Origin: Streptomyces lateritius | Lineage (GTDB): Bacteria > Actinomycetota > Actinomycetes > Streptomycetales > Streptomycetaceae | DNA: 64,000 nt | Reading direction: 5' to 3' | NCBI RefSeq assembly: GCF_014649715.1 | Contig: NZ_BMTO01000008.1 | Span: forward strand, 1-64,000 | Shown here: in pieces, positions 24,552 to 32,964 of the stretch | Layout: each line of letters starts with the position of its first letter | How positions within the stretch are numbered: the first letter of the stretch is position 1 | Position numbers and translations under genes: made by a program | Notes under the pieces: generated by a model | What the model saw: the letters and a program-made list of their open reading frames with translations, nothing else | Database searches by the model: none | Told to the model about the DNA's origin: nothing

Positions 24552-24603
24552 CTCTCACAGCCTGCTGAGAGACGCCGCTCTCACAGCCTGCTGAGAGACG
24601 CCG
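24552..24603. repeat. Perfect 26-bp tandem duplication with hairpin potential
   Basis: The unit starts CTCTCACAGCCTGCTGAGAG plus ACGCCG and is present twice, back to back (24552-24577, 24578-24603). Each unit can fold through CTCTCA/TGAGAG. It lies between the convergent purU and anti-sigma genes; the second copy encodes the last residues and stop of the anti-sigma factor. It may act as a double terminator. Confidence 0.75.
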
Positions 24604-25867
24604 CCGCGAAGAGGACGTCGCGGATCGCCTCCCGGTCGCCGTCCTTGCCGGCGGCGGCCTCCTCCGGCGGGACGTGGCCCGCCACGAGCTGGCAGAACTC
24701 GACGCCGTCCATCGCCACCTGGGCCACCGCGTGATCCGGGGAGGCGACGGCGGCGGGGGAGTCCAGGGCGATGTACCAGTGGCCTCCGCCCGAGCCCTCC
24801 ACCTCCAGGTGGAGCGAGCGGCCGGGGGCGCCCGCCGCGACCAGATGGCGCGGCGGAGCGGCGAGGCCCCCGCGGCGCCGGCCGGCGAGCGCCGCCGGGA
24901 GCAGCCGCGCCGCCAGGTCGATCATGTCGTGCAGATGCGCGCCGCTTGGCGGCTCGTACGGATACGCCACCGCGTTCGCGATGTCGTCCGCGTGCACCCA
25001 GCACTCGAAGGCCCGCTCGAGGAGCGAGTCCCGCATCGGCAGCGCGAAGCCCCCGTACGCAACCGTCAGGTCCGCGACACCTCGTCCCGCGAACGAGACC
25101 GTCCGGATCAGCGTGTGGCTCTGGTCGCGCCACGGCTCGCGCACCCCGCGCGTCGGCGGATGTTCAGCGCCCTGCCAGTACGCCTCGGTGCGCTCCGTCG
25201 GCGACGCCTCCCCGGCCCCCGGCCCCAGCGGGTCGTCCAGACCGAGCGCCGTCGACACCAGGCCGTCCACCGTCATCAGATGCCCGATCACCCCGGCGAC
25301 GGTCGTCCGGCGGCTCGCCGGCCGCTCGCCCTCGAACCACTTCAGGCGCACCGGGGCGTGCCACTCCGACTCGCCGATGTCCCGCAGCAGCGCGTCCAGC
25401 CGGGCCGTCTCGGCGTCGTACGGACAGGCCCAGGCGGGCACCGGGATACGGGCGGGGCGCCGCCCCAGGCAGTTCTCCAGGACGCGGGAGCGCAGCAGCG
25501 GGTCGAGGTCGAGGTCCCGCCCGGCGTGGAGCAGCCCGACCGCGTCGCGCAGCCGCAGCGCCTCGTCCGCGCACGGGGCGCACTCGGTGAGGTGAGCCTC
25601 GACCGCCTGCGTCTCCTCCGCCGAGCACGCGGACAGCGCCCACGCCCCGAGGAGAGACTTGAGCACCCCGTGCGACGGCGGCACCGGTTCCGCGGCCCGT
25701 GCCGGTTCGTCGGCCCGTGTCGGTTCCTCCGCCTCCACGGGCTCTACGGGAACCTCCGGCGGTGCCCCGGACGCCGACAGGTCCGCGTGGTCGTCCGCCG
25801 CCCACCGGGGCCCCGGTATCCGGGGAGCGCGCGCGACCTCCTCCGGGTCGCCGTTCGCCCCGCTCAC
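24581..25867 (-). CDS. Anti-sigma factor: zinc finger plus mycothiol-isomerase-like domain
   Basis: This protein of about 428 aa has an acidic, Pro-rich N terminus. A zf-HC2 anti-sigma domain follows (GAWALSACSAEETQAVEAHLTECAPCADEA), containing the H-x3-C-x2-C zinc motif near residue 95. A DinB/MDMPI-like helical domain (EWHAPVRLKWFEGERPASRRTTVAGVIGHLMTVDG, ECWVHADDIANAVAYPY) completes it. No transmembrane helix is obvious, so it is probably cytosolic and redox- or zinc-responsive. The start GTG 25867 overlaps the sigma gene's stop (GTGA); GTG 25870 is the alternative. It should hold the adjacent ECF sigma factor inactive. Confidence 0.85.
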   Translation of the reverse strand: MSGANGDPEEVARAPRIPGPRWAADDHADLSASGAPPEVPVEPVEAEEPTRADEPARAAEPVPPSHGVLKSLLGAWALSACSAEETQAVEAHLTECAPCADEALRLRDAVGLLHAGRDLDLDPLLRSRVLENCLGRRPARIPVPAWACPYDAETARLDALLRDIGESEWHAPVRLKWFEGERPASRRTTVAGVIGHLMTVDGLVSTALGLDDPLGPGAGEASPTERTEAYWQGAEHPPTRGVREPWRDQSHTLIRTVSFAGRGVADLTVAYGGFALPMRDSLLERAFECWVHADDIANAVAYPYEPPSGAHLHDMIDLAARLLPAALAGRRRGGLAAPPRHLVAAGAPGRSLHLEVEGSGGGHWYIALDSPAAVASPDHAVAQVAMDGVEFCQLVAGHVPPEEAAAGKDGDREAIRDVLFAAASLSRL

Positions 25868-26445
25868 CACGCGCGTCCGGGGCCTGGCGGCGAGGACCCC
25901 TCCAGCGGACGGGTGTTCGCCGTCGACAGCAACTGCAGCCCGAGCCGCAGCCGCCGCCGCGCCTCGTCCTCCGTCACCCCGAGGTCCGCCGCCGTCTGGC
26001 GATAGTCGCGCCGCTGGAAATAGGCCAGTTCCAGAGCGGCGCGCAACGGCGCGGGCATCGACGTCACGATGTAGTCCGCGCGGGCCGCGACCGACGCCCG
26101 GCGCACCTTCTGCTCCAGCTCCTCCGCAGAGCCCTCGCCGGTCTCGGCGTACGCCGTCGCCTCCGTCTGCCGCAGCCGGTGGACGGCCTGGCGCTGGGTC
26201 AGCCGGGCTATCCAGGAGCGCAGGTTGCCCTGCTTGGGGTCGTACGCGTCGGGGTTCTCCCAGATGTAGCCGAAGACCTCGCGGGTGACCAGGTCGGCGG
26301 CGCTGTCGTCGTCGAGCACGCGGTGGGCGAGGCTGTGCACGAGCGACGCGAATCGGTCGTACAACTCCCCGAGCGCGGCGGCCTCCCCGCGCGCCAGCCG
26401 CTGCTGCATCCGGCGGTCCCAGCGCGGTGGTGTGTCCTTCGCCAT
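25864..26445 (-). CDS. ECF-type RNA polymerase sigma factor
   Basis: This 193-aa sigma factor has a sigma-2 region at residues 15-85 (LGELYDRFASLVHSLAHRVL, DLVTREVFGYIWENP, LRSWIARLTQRQAVHRLRQ). A short acidic linker leads to a sigma-4 HTH (residues 125-170: MPAPLRAALELAYFQRRDYRQTAADLGVTEDEARRRLRLGLQLL). It would direct RNA polymerase to a small stress regulon under control of the coupled anti-sigma factor. ATG 26445 follows GGAGGG by 6 bases. A STAS antagonist gene is divergent from it, across 221 bp, which suggests a small regulatory cluster. Confidence 0.9.
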   Translation of the reverse strand: MAKDTPPRWDRRMQQRLARGEAAALGELYDRFASLVHSLAHRVLDDDSAADLVTREVFGYIWENPDAYDPKQGNLRSWIARLTQRQAVHRLRQTEATAYAETGEGSAEELEQKVRRASVAARADYIVTSMPAPLRAALELAYFQRRDYRQTAADLGVTEDEARRRLRLGLQLLSTANTRPLEGSSPPGPGRAW

Positions 26446-26666
26446 ACGAAGCCCTCCGGTGCTCTTCGGTGGCCCTCCCGGTCCGAGTTCATCCCCCAAA
26501 GTAGTGCGCCCCGGCGACAGCGCACTCTCCTTTGTGACAAGTACGCCCCCAGGAGCCGCGGGGTGGTAGGGAAAGCGCCACCTTTCACACCGGGGGTTTC
26601 GTTTCGTGGCCGTGGGGCAGCGGGAGGGGACAGGAAGCACAGCCTCCGTTTTGAAGGGCGCGATCT

Positions 26667-27122
26667 GTGACGATCCATGTCGGCGAAGACGAGCAAGGCC
26701 CCTGGACCGTGCTGCATGTCCGCGGCGAACTGGATCTGGTGAGTTCGCCCACGGTCCGCAGACGCGTGCACGACGCCGTCGCCGGGGGCCGGCACGACGT
26801 GGTCCTCGATCTCGCGGGCGTCGATTTCTGCGACTCCAGCGGGGTGGGCGTGCTGATCGCCTCCCGCCGGCTGATGCGCTCCTGCGGCGGCCGGCTGAGG
26901 CTGGTCCTGCCCGCGCGCGGCGCTCTGGAAGGCTCGCACGTCAACCGGGTCCTGGCCGCGCTCGGCGTCCGGCGCCTCTTCGACGTGTACGCGGACGCCG
27001 CCGACGCGGTCGACGAGCGCGCGCGGCCTCTGGAGGTGGAGTACCTCGCGGGGCAGACTGCGTCCGTTCCCGAGCAGCCCTCTCCCACCCGAAGGCTGAC
27101 CGTTCCGCCCCTCTCGGCGTAG
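26667..27122 (+). CDS. STAS-domain anti-sigma factor antagonist
   Basis: This 151-aa protein has a STAS domain over residues 3-105. It begins TIHVGEDEQGPWTVLHVRGELDL and carries the phospho-acceptor loop DFCDSSGVGVLIASRR near residue 53, whose Ser is normally phosphorylated by an RsbW-type kinase. A Pro-rich tail follows. It probably regulates an anti-sigma kinase, possibly one of the HATPase proteins at 32965 or 56841. It starts at GTG 26667 and is divergent from the ECF sigma gene; the EF-hand gene follows after 28 bp. Confidence 0.88.
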   Translation: MTIHVGEDEQGPWTVLHVRGELDLVSSPTVRRRVHDAVAGGRHDVVLDLAGVDFCDSSGVGVLIASRRLMRSCGGRLRLVLPARGALEGSHVNRVLAALGVRRLFDVYADAADAVDERARPLEVEYLAGQTASVPEQPSPTRRLTVPPLSA

Positions 27123-27150
27123 CGGGCCCCGGCGTCGTAAGGTCGCGCAC

Positions 27151-27684
27151 ATGGAGCCCATGGAACCCGAGCAGGAATCGGAGCAGCCCCCCGAGCAGCT
27201 CTACCGGCGCAGGATCGCCTCCCGCTTCGCCGCGTTCGACCAGGACGGCGACGGGACCATCTCGCGCGAGGACTTCACGACGGCGGCGAAACGGCTGCTG
27301 ACCGAGTTCGACACGTCCTTCCGCTGCGACAAGGGCCAGGCGCTGGTGACCGGCGCCGAGGCCTTCTGGCAGGGCATGGCGGGGATCGCCGACGTCGACG
27401 GCGACCAGCGCGTCAGCCGGCAGGAGTTCGCCGGCGGCGCGGTCAAGCGGCTGCACGACCATCCCGAGCGCTTCGCCGAGATCGCCCGCCCCTTCCTCCA
27501 CGCCCTGCTGGCCCTCGCCCCCACCCCGGCGGAGGTGGAACGCGCGCTTCGGGCCCTCGGCATCGCCCCGGAGGCGGCGGCGCTGGGCGCCGCCTCCCTG
27601 CCGACCGACGACGCGGGCGCGGTCGAGGAGGAGGCGGCCGTGACGGCCTTCGCCCGCTACTTCATGACGGAGGAGCGTTCGTGA
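27151..27684 (+). CDS. EF-hand calcium-binding protein (calerythrin-like)
   Basis: This 177-aa helical protein has two clear EF-hand loops: DQDGDGTISRED near residue 30 and DVDGDQRVSRQE near residue 81. Degenerate helices elsewhere resemble the four-hand calerythrin fold. The first loop keeps all ligand positions (D, D, D, I, E/D). It would buffer or sense Ca2+ in the cytosol. It is 28 bp downstream of the STAS gene and may be cotranscribed. Its last 23 bases overlap the convergent CoA ligase gene. Confidence 0.87.
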   Translation: MEPMEPEQESEQPPEQLYRRRIASRFAAFDQDGDGTISREDFTTAAKRLLTEFDTSFRCDKGQALVTGAEAFWQGMAGIADVDGDQRVSRQEFAGGAVKRLHDHPERFAEIARPFLHALLALAPTPAEVERALRALGIAPEAAALGAASLPTDDAGAVEEEAAVTAFARYFMTEERS

Positions 27685-29182
27685 CGGAGTAGCGCTCCCG
27701 CAGCTTGTACTTGAGGACCTTGCGGAGCGTCTCGTTGCGCGGCAGGGCCTCCACCACCTCCAGCCGTTCCGGCAGCTTGTGGACGGAGAGGCCCGCCGCG
27801 CGCAGGAAGTCCGTCACGGCGGCGAGGGTGAGGGCCGGGGCCCCGGGCGGCTGCTCCACGACCGCGCAGACGCGTTCACCGCGCTCAGGGTCGGGGAGCC
27901 CGACGACGGCGGCGTCGCCGACCGCCGGGTGCTCGTGGAGGAGGTCCTCGATCTCCTTGGCCGAGATGTTCTCGCCCTTGCGGATGATGATGTCCTTGAT
28001 CCGCCCGGTGAGGACGAGATGGCCGCTCGGGGTCAGATGTCCCACGTCGCCGGTGACGAGGAAGCCGTCCTCGTCGAAGGCGGCGGCCGTCTGCGCGGGG
28101 TCGAGATAGCCCTGGCAGACCGCCTCGCCCCTGAGCCGTACCTCGCCGCCCTCCGCGATCCGTATCTCCATGCCCTCCGGGGGCCTGCCCTCGGTCGTCG
28201 CCAGGTTCTCGGCGGTGTCGTCCGGTGAGCCCATCGTGATCATCGGAACCTCGGTCATGCCGTAGCCGTGGGTGAGCGCGCAGCCCATCTCCCGTACGAC
28301 CGCGTGGTAGACCTCCGGCGGCTTGGGCGCCCCGCCGCCCGCGAGCAGCCGCAGGGTGGGGATGATCGGGCTGCCCGGCTGTCTGCGCTGCTCGGCGAGG
28401 AACATCGAGTAGAAGGCGGTGGACCCGCCCGCCACGGTCACACCGTGCCTGCGGTACTCCTCGAGCGCCTCGGGCAGCGCGAACTGTTCGAACATCACCG
28501 CGGGGAATCCGTAGAGCAGCAGCATCACCGTGTAGTCGGGCCCGGCGATATGGGCGTACGGGAAGGCCATGGAGCCCACGTCGTCGGCGGTCGGCTTCAG
28601 GGCGTGGGCGAGGCAGGAGCCGCCCGCGATGAGGGAGCGGTCGGTGTGCAGGACGCCCTTGGGGTCGGAGGTCGTGCCCGAGGTCCAGTAGATCCAGCGG
28701 ACGTCCGTCCCGGAGGCCGGCGGCGGTGGCAGGACGGCCGGGTCGCCGTCGGGCAGGGAGTCGTACGCCTCGAAGACCCGGCGGGCGCCGAGCCGCCGCG
28801 CCATCGCGGTGTGGTCGAAGCCGCGCCACACGCCGGGGACGGCGAGGAACTCGGCCTTCGACTCGCGCAGCGCGAAGCCGACCTCCCGGTCCCGGTAGAA
28901 GGGGATGACCGGCGACTGCACGGCCCCGAGGCGGGCCAGGGCGAAGGTGAGGACGGCGGTCTCGATCCGGGTCGGCAGCTGCCAGGCGACGACGGTCCCG
29001 GGGCGGACCCCCCGGTCGTACAGCCCGGCGGCGCACCGTTCGGCGCGGTCGCGCAGCGCGCCGAAGGTGAGGCTCCTGTCCCCCTGGAGCAGGACGGGCC
29101 GGTCGGGCGTGAGGGCGGCGCGGCGGTCGACGAGTTCCCAGAGGGTGCGGGACTCGCCCAGGGCGTGTGCGATGTCGGTCAC
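27662..29182 (-). CDS. AMP-forming acyl-CoA ligase
   Basis: This 506-aa ANL-superfamily enzyme activates a carboxylic acid to its CoA thioester via an acyl-adenylate. The phosphate-binding loop YWTSGTTSDPKG lies near residue 170, the A5 segment HGYGMTEVPM near 300, the hinge TGRIKDIIIRKGENISAKEIE near 393 and the catalytic Lys region RNETLRKVLKYKLRE near the C terminus. It resembles the cyclohexanecarboxylate/medium-chain type, but the true substrate is unknown. It is divergent from the amidohydrolase operon. Two copies of the CTGACGG-type operator lie in the shared promoter region, one 15 bp upstream of this start. Confidence 0.9.
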   Translation of the reverse strand: MTDIAHALGESRTLWELVDRRAALTPDRPVLLQGDRSLTFGALRDRAERCAAGLYDRGVRPGTVVAWQLPTRIETAVLTFALARLGAVQSPVIPFYRDREVGFALRESKAEFLAVPGVWRGFDHTAMARRLGARRVFEAYDSLPDGDPAVLPPPPASGTDVRWIYWTSGTTSDPKGVLHTDRSLIAGGSCLAHALKPTADDVGSMAFPYAHIAGPDYTVMLLLYGFPAVMFEQFALPEALEEYRRHGVTVAGGSTAFYSMFLAEQRRQPGSPIIPTLRLLAGGGAPKPPEVYHAVVREMGCALTHGYGMTEVPMITMGSPDDTAENLATTEGRPPEGMEIRIAEGGEVRLRGEAVCQGYLDPAQTAAAFDEDGFLVTGDVGHLTPSGHLVLTGRIKDIIIRKGENISAKEIEDLLHEHPAVGDAAVVGLPDPERGERVCAVVEQPPGAPALTLAAVTDFLRAAGLSVHKLPERLEVVEALPRNETLRKVLKYKLRERYSVTNAPPS

Positions 29183-29196
29183 GACGACTCCCTTGA

Positions 29197-29211
29197 CTGA
29201 CTGTCCGTCAG
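29197..29211. promoter_or_regulatory. CTGACGG-type operator, site a
   Basis: CTGACTGTCCGTCAG is a 15-bp dyad with 6 of 7 arm pairs matching. It lies 15 bp upstream of the CoA ligase start. Related dyads lie upstream of five sets of catabolic genes between 29 and 50 kb. Confidence 0.7.
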
Positions 29212-29285
29212 ATCGTGTCGAGAGCGTAGAGGGGTCGGTCCTTGTCGGTCCAGGGGTGCGCGGCTAGCCTGAGGCGGAACCGTAT

Positions 29286-29300
29286 CTGACGGGCCATCAG
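29286..29300. promoter_or_regulatory. CTGACGG-type operator, site b
   Basis: CTGACGGGCCATCAG lies 15 bp upstream of the amidohydrolase start and is followed by AAAATG, as at site 34659. The position would block ribosome or polymerase entry when bound. Confidence 0.72.
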
Positions 29301-29314
29301 AAAATGGAGGGGTC

Positions 29315-30505
29315 ATGACGGAACTGCCCCGCATCATCAGCGTCGACGACCACGTGATCGAGCCCGCGCACCTCTTCGAGACCTGGCTGCCCGCCAGATA
29401 CCGCGACCGGGGACCCAAGCCGCTCACCGCCGGGATCGGGGAGCTCGCCTACGTCGGCGGGAAGTACCGGATCACGATGGACCCGGACGGCCCGCCCACC
29501 GACTGGTGGATCTACGAGGACCTGAAGTTCCCGTACAAGCGCAACATCGCCGCCGTCGGCTTCGACCGGGAGGACATGACCCTGGAGGGCATCACCCGCG
29601 CCGAGATGCGGCGCGGCTGCTGGGACCCCGTCGAGCGGCTCAAGGACATGGACCTCAACCACGTCGAGGCCTCGCTCTGCTTCCCGACCTTCCCGCGCTT
29701 CTGCGGCCAGACCTTCGCCGAGGCGCACGACAAGGAGGTCGCCCTCGCCTGCGTACGCGCCTACAACGACTGGATGGTCGAGGAGTGGTGCGGCGACAGC
29801 GGCGGCCGGCTCATCCCGCTCTGCATCATCCCGCTCTGGGACATCGGCCTGGCGGTCGCCGAGATCCGCCGCAATGCCGCCCGGGGCGTGAAGGCCGTGA
29901 CCTTCTCCGAGATCCCGACCTGTCTCGGGCTCCCGTCGATCCACTCCGGCTACTGGGACCCCTTCTTCGCCGTCTGCCAGGAGACCGGCACCGTCGTCAA
30001 CATGCACATCGGGTCGTCGTCCCAGATGCCCGCCGCGTCCCCCGACGCCCCGCCCGCCGTCCAGGCGTCCCTGAGCTTCAACAACGCCATGGCCTCGATG
30101 ATGGACTTCCTCTTCAGCGGCGTCCTGGTGAAGTTCCCCACCCTCAAGCTCGCCTACAGCGAGGGCCAGATGGGCTGGATCCCGTACGCCCTCGAACGCG
30201 CCGACGACGTGTGGGAGGAGCACCGTGCCTGGGGCGGCGTCCGCGACCTGGTTCCCGAGCCGCCGTCCACGTACTACTACCGGCAGATGTTCTGCTGCTT
30301 CTTCCGCGACAAGCACGGCATCGCCTCGCTCGACGTGGTCGGCCGGGACAACGCCACCTTCGAGACCGACTACCCGCACGTCGACTCCACCTTCCCGCAC
30401 ACCAAGGAGGTGGCCCTCGACCACGTCAAGGGACTCGACGACGAGACCGTCTACAAGCTGATGCGCGGCAACGCCATCCGGATGCTCGGACTGGGCATCG
30501 TCTGA
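29315..30505 (+). CDS. Amidohydrolase-family (ACMSD-like) metal-dependent hydrolase
   Basis: This 396-aa TIM-barrel enzyme of the amidohydrolase-2 type acts as a hydrolase or non-oxidative decarboxylase on ring or acyl substrates. Seen motifs are IISVDDHVIEP at the N terminus, NHVEASLCFPTFPRFCGQTF near 113, TVVNMHIGSSSQMP near 228 with the metal His, and the terminal NATFETDYPHVDST near 350 carrying the catalytic acid. It is the first gene of an operon with two acyl-CoA dehydrogenases. The stop overlaps the next start by one base (TGATG). Control is through the dyad at 29286. Confidence 0.85.
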   Translation: MTELPRIISVDDHVIEPAHLFETWLPARYRDRGPKPLTAGIGELAYVGGKYRITMDPDGPPTDWWIYEDLKFPYKRNIAAVGFDREDMTLEGITRAEMRRGCWDPVERLKDMDLNHVEASLCFPTFPRFCGQTFAEAHDKEVALACVRAYNDWMVEEWCGDSGGRLIPLCIIPLWDIGLAVAEIRRNAARGVKAVTFSEIPTCLGLPSIHSGYWDPFFAVCQETGTVVNMHIGSSSQMPAASPDAPPAVQASLSFNNAMASMMDFLFSGVLVKFPTLKLAYSEGQMGWIPYALERADDVWEEHRAWGGVRDLVPEPPSTYYYRQMFCCFFRDKHGIASLDVVGRDNATFETDYPHVDSTFPHTKEVALDHVKGLDDETVYKLMRGNAIRMLGLGIV

Positions 30506-31638
30506 TGGACCTCGCGTACAGCGAAGAGGAGGAGGAGTTCCGGGCCGGGCTGCGGAAGTGGCTCGCCTCCGTCCTGCCCGCCCTGCCGCCGCGCCCCGAC
30601 CCGCGGGACTGGCCGGCCCGGCGCGCGTACGACTGCGGCTGGCAGCGCGGACTGTACGACGCCGGGTACGCGGACGTGCACTGGGACGCCTCCCCGACCC
30701 GGCGGCTGATCTTCCTGGAGGAGTCCGAGCGGGCCGGGGCCCCCTACGTCGGCGCCAACTTCGTCGGGCTGCTGCACGCCGGGCCCACGATCGCGGCCGA
30801 GGGCACGAAGGCGCAGCGTGAGCGGTGGCTGCCGCCCGTGCTGCGCGGCGACGAGGTGTGGTGCCAGGGCTTCAGCGAGCCCGACGCCGGGTCCGACCTC
30901 GCCTCGCTCAGGACGAGGGCGGTCCGGGACGGGGACGCGTACGTCGTCACCGGGCAGAAGATCTGGACCTCGCACGCCGAGGTCGCCGACTGGTGCGAGC
31001 TTCTGGTGCGTACGGACGCGTCGGCGCCCCGCCACCGGGGCATCACCTGGCTCGCGATGCCCATGGACGCCACCGGCATCACCGTGCGTCCGCTGCGGAC
31101 CCTCGCGGGCTCGACGGAGTTCGCCGAGGTCTTCCTCGACGAGGTGCGGGTCCCGGTCGAGAACCGGATCGGCGAGGAGAACGACGGCTGGCGGGTCACG
31201 ATGGTGACCCTCTCCTTCGAGCGCGGCACCGCCTTCGTCGGCGAGGTCGTCGCCTGCCGCCGCGTCCTGGCCGAACTCGCCCGCGCAGCGCGCGCGAGCG
31301 GCGCCTGGGACGACGACGTCCTGCGCCGCCGGATCGGCAGGCTGAGCGCCGAGTTCCGGGCGCTGTGGCGGCTCACCCAGTGGAACGTCAGCGAGGCCGA
31401 GGCGTCGGGCGGGGTGCCGGGCATCGGCGGCTCCGTCTTCAAGCTGCGCTACTCCCACGCCCGCCAGGAGCTGTACGACACGGCCGCCGCCGTCCTCGGC
31501 CCGGACGCGCTCGACCTGGGGCGTGAATGGAACCTGGACCGGCTGTCCTCGCTCTCGTACACGATCGCCGCCGGCACCTCCCAGATCCAGCGAAACATCG
31601 TCGCCGAGCGCATCCTCGGCCTGCCGAAGGGGCGGTGA
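30505..31638 (+). CDS. Acyl-CoA dehydrogenase (large, canonical partner)
   Basis: This 377-aa flavoenzyme oxidises acyl-CoA to enoyl-CoA. Family segments are CQGFSEPDAGSDLASL near 120, VVTGQKIWTSHAEVADW near 148, GITWLAMPMDATGITVRPL near 180, and the C-terminal AAGTSQIQRNIVAERILGLPK. It overlaps the amidohydrolase stop by one base and is followed after 7 bases by a second, more divergent dehydrogenase. Such pairs often form heteromeric dehydrogenases in actinobacterial steroid and cyclic-acid catabolism, so the two probably work as one enzyme. Confidence 0.9.
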   Translation: MDLAYSEEEEEFRAGLRKWLASVLPALPPRPDPRDWPARRAYDCGWQRGLYDAGYADVHWDASPTRRLIFLEESERAGAPYVGANFVGLLHAGPTIAAEGTKAQRERWLPPVLRGDEVWCQGFSEPDAGSDLASLRTRAVRDGDAYVVTGQKIWTSHAEVADWCELLVRTDASAPRHRGITWLAMPMDATGITVRPLRTLAGSTEFAEVFLDEVRVPVENRIGEENDGWRVTMVTLSFERGTAFVGEVVACRRVLAELARAARASGAWDDDVLRRRIGRLSAEFRALWRLTQWNVSEAEASGGVPGIGGSVFKLRYSHARQELYDTAAAVLGPDALDLGREWNLDRLSSLSYTIAAGTSQIQRNIVAERILGLPKGR

Positions 31639-31645
31639 CCCACCC

Positions 31646-32578
31646 ATGGACTTCCGGCTCACCGAGGACCAGCAGGCGTTGAAGGCGGGGGTGCGGGCGC
31701 TTCTCGAGCGCCGCTTCGACCGGGAGGCGCTCCGGGCGGCCGTCGAGGCCGGCGGCACGCTGGACCGGGCGCTGTGGCGGGAGCTGGGGGTGGCCGGGTT
31801 CTTCGCGCTCCGGCTGCCGGAGCAGGAGGGCGGGGTCGGCCTCGGCCTGCCGGAGGCGGTCCTCCTCTTCGAGGAGGCGGGGCGCGCCCTGCTGCCGGGA
31901 CCGCTGATCGCGACGCATCTGGCGGCGGGCGAGGTGCCGGGCGCGGCGGAGGGGAAGACGGTCGTGACCCGCCCCGACGGGGCGCTCGTGGACTGGCTCG
32001 ACGAGGCGGACGTGGTGGTGGATGAGTCCGTGGGGGCCGGGGGCGGGCGCGAGTCCGTGGAGGCTGTGCGCCGGCGCGCCGAGCCGGTGCGCTCCGTCGA
32101 CCCGCTGACCCCCCTGCACCGGCTCCCGGTCGCCGGCCCGGGGCCCGTTCCGGCCGACGCGATCCTCCTCGCCGCCGCCGAGCAGCTCGGAAGCGCCGCC
32201 CGCACCACCGAGACGGCCGTGCAACACGCGCGGGAGCGGGCGCAGTTCGGGCAGCCGATCGGCGCCTTCCAGGCGGTCAAGCACCTGTGTGCCGAGATGC
32301 TCGTACGAACAGAGGTCGCCCGCGCCGCCGTCTACGCGGCGGCCGTCACCGCCGACCCGGTCGAGATCGCCGGTGCCAAGCTCCTCGCCGACGAAGCCGC
32401 GGTGCGCTGCGCCCGCGACTGCCTGCAGGTGCACGGCGGCATGGGTTTCACCTGGGAGGCGGACGTCCATCTCCACCTCAAACGGGCCTGGGTCCGGGCG
32501 GAGCGGTGGCTCCCGGCGGCCGCCGCGGAGGAGCGGGAGGCGGCGGCGCTCCTCGGCACGCCCGCGGAGGCGGCCTGA
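31646..32578 (+). CDS. Acyl-CoA dehydrogenase (small, divergent partner)
   Basis: This 310-aa member is shorter than canonical acyl-CoA dehydrogenases (about 380 aa), with the central beta domain reduced (residues 110-155). It keeps LGVAGFFALRLPEQEGGVGLGLPE at the N terminus and the C-terminal helical features ARERAQFGQPIGAFQAVKHLCAEML and LQVHGGMGFTWEADVHLHLKRA. The pattern fits the FadE-type partner subunit of a heterotetrameric dehydrogenase with the gene immediately upstream (7-base gap). ATG 31646 follows GGGGCGGTGA. A hairpin terminator lies 38 bp downstream. Confidence 0.86.
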   Translation: MDFRLTEDQQALKAGVRALLERRFDREALRAAVEAGGTLDRALWRELGVAGFFALRLPEQEGGVGLGLPEAVLLFEEAGRALLPGPLIATHLAAGEVPGAAEGKTVVTRPDGALVDWLDEADVVVDESVGAGGGRESVEAVRRRAEPVRSVDPLTPLHRLPVAGPGPVPADAILLAAAEQLGSAARTTETAVQHARERAQFGQPIGAFQAVKHLCAEMLVRTEVARAAVYAAAVTADPVEIAGAKLLADEAAVRCARDCLQVHGGMGFTWEADVHLHLKRAWVRAERWLPAAAAEEREAAALLGTPAEAA

Positions 32579-32616
32579 GGGGTCACGGAACGTCGATATC
32601 GGGTTGTGTCCTTCGG

Positions 32617-32635
32617 CCGGGCCGTCACGGCCCGG
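32617..32635. terminator. Terminator after the dehydrogenase operon
   Basis: CCGGGCCG and CGGCCCGG form a perfect 8-bp stem with a TCA loop. The 330 bases that follow (32636-32964) contain no convincing gene; they probably hold the promoter and leader of the gene at 32965. Confidence 0.65.
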
Positions 32636-32964
32636 AGTCGGGGTCCCGCTCCGGTACTCTCCGTGGGATGCGAGTGGTTGTGAACCCGGACACTCCCGGT
32701 GTCGCCCGTGCGGCGGCTCCGGCGCCGGGAATGCCCGCCGCTCGCGCCCCCTGGAGGCGTTTCACGCCCTCCTGTTCGACTCCCCGCAGCGTGCGTCGCA
32801 CAGTATGGACCATGCGTACTCCTTCGCGCTGGAATATGCCCGAAGCGCTTGTTGCGGTGACTGTACGTCAACCATGCTGTTCCACAAGGGAATCACGTTC
32901 TGTAAGGGCGTCGATGGCTGTGGGGCGCGAGGCGATGTGTCCGCCGGTTCGGATGGTGTGAACG

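Noticed and set aside
24552..24603. CRISPR-like array from the repeated hairpin units
   Set aside because: Only two units, directly adjacent with no spacer, and no cas genes in the window.
32636..32964. Short coding frames before the HATPase gene at 32965
   Set aside because: No frame has a start with a ribosome-binding site or recognisable sequence; more likely a promoter and leader region.
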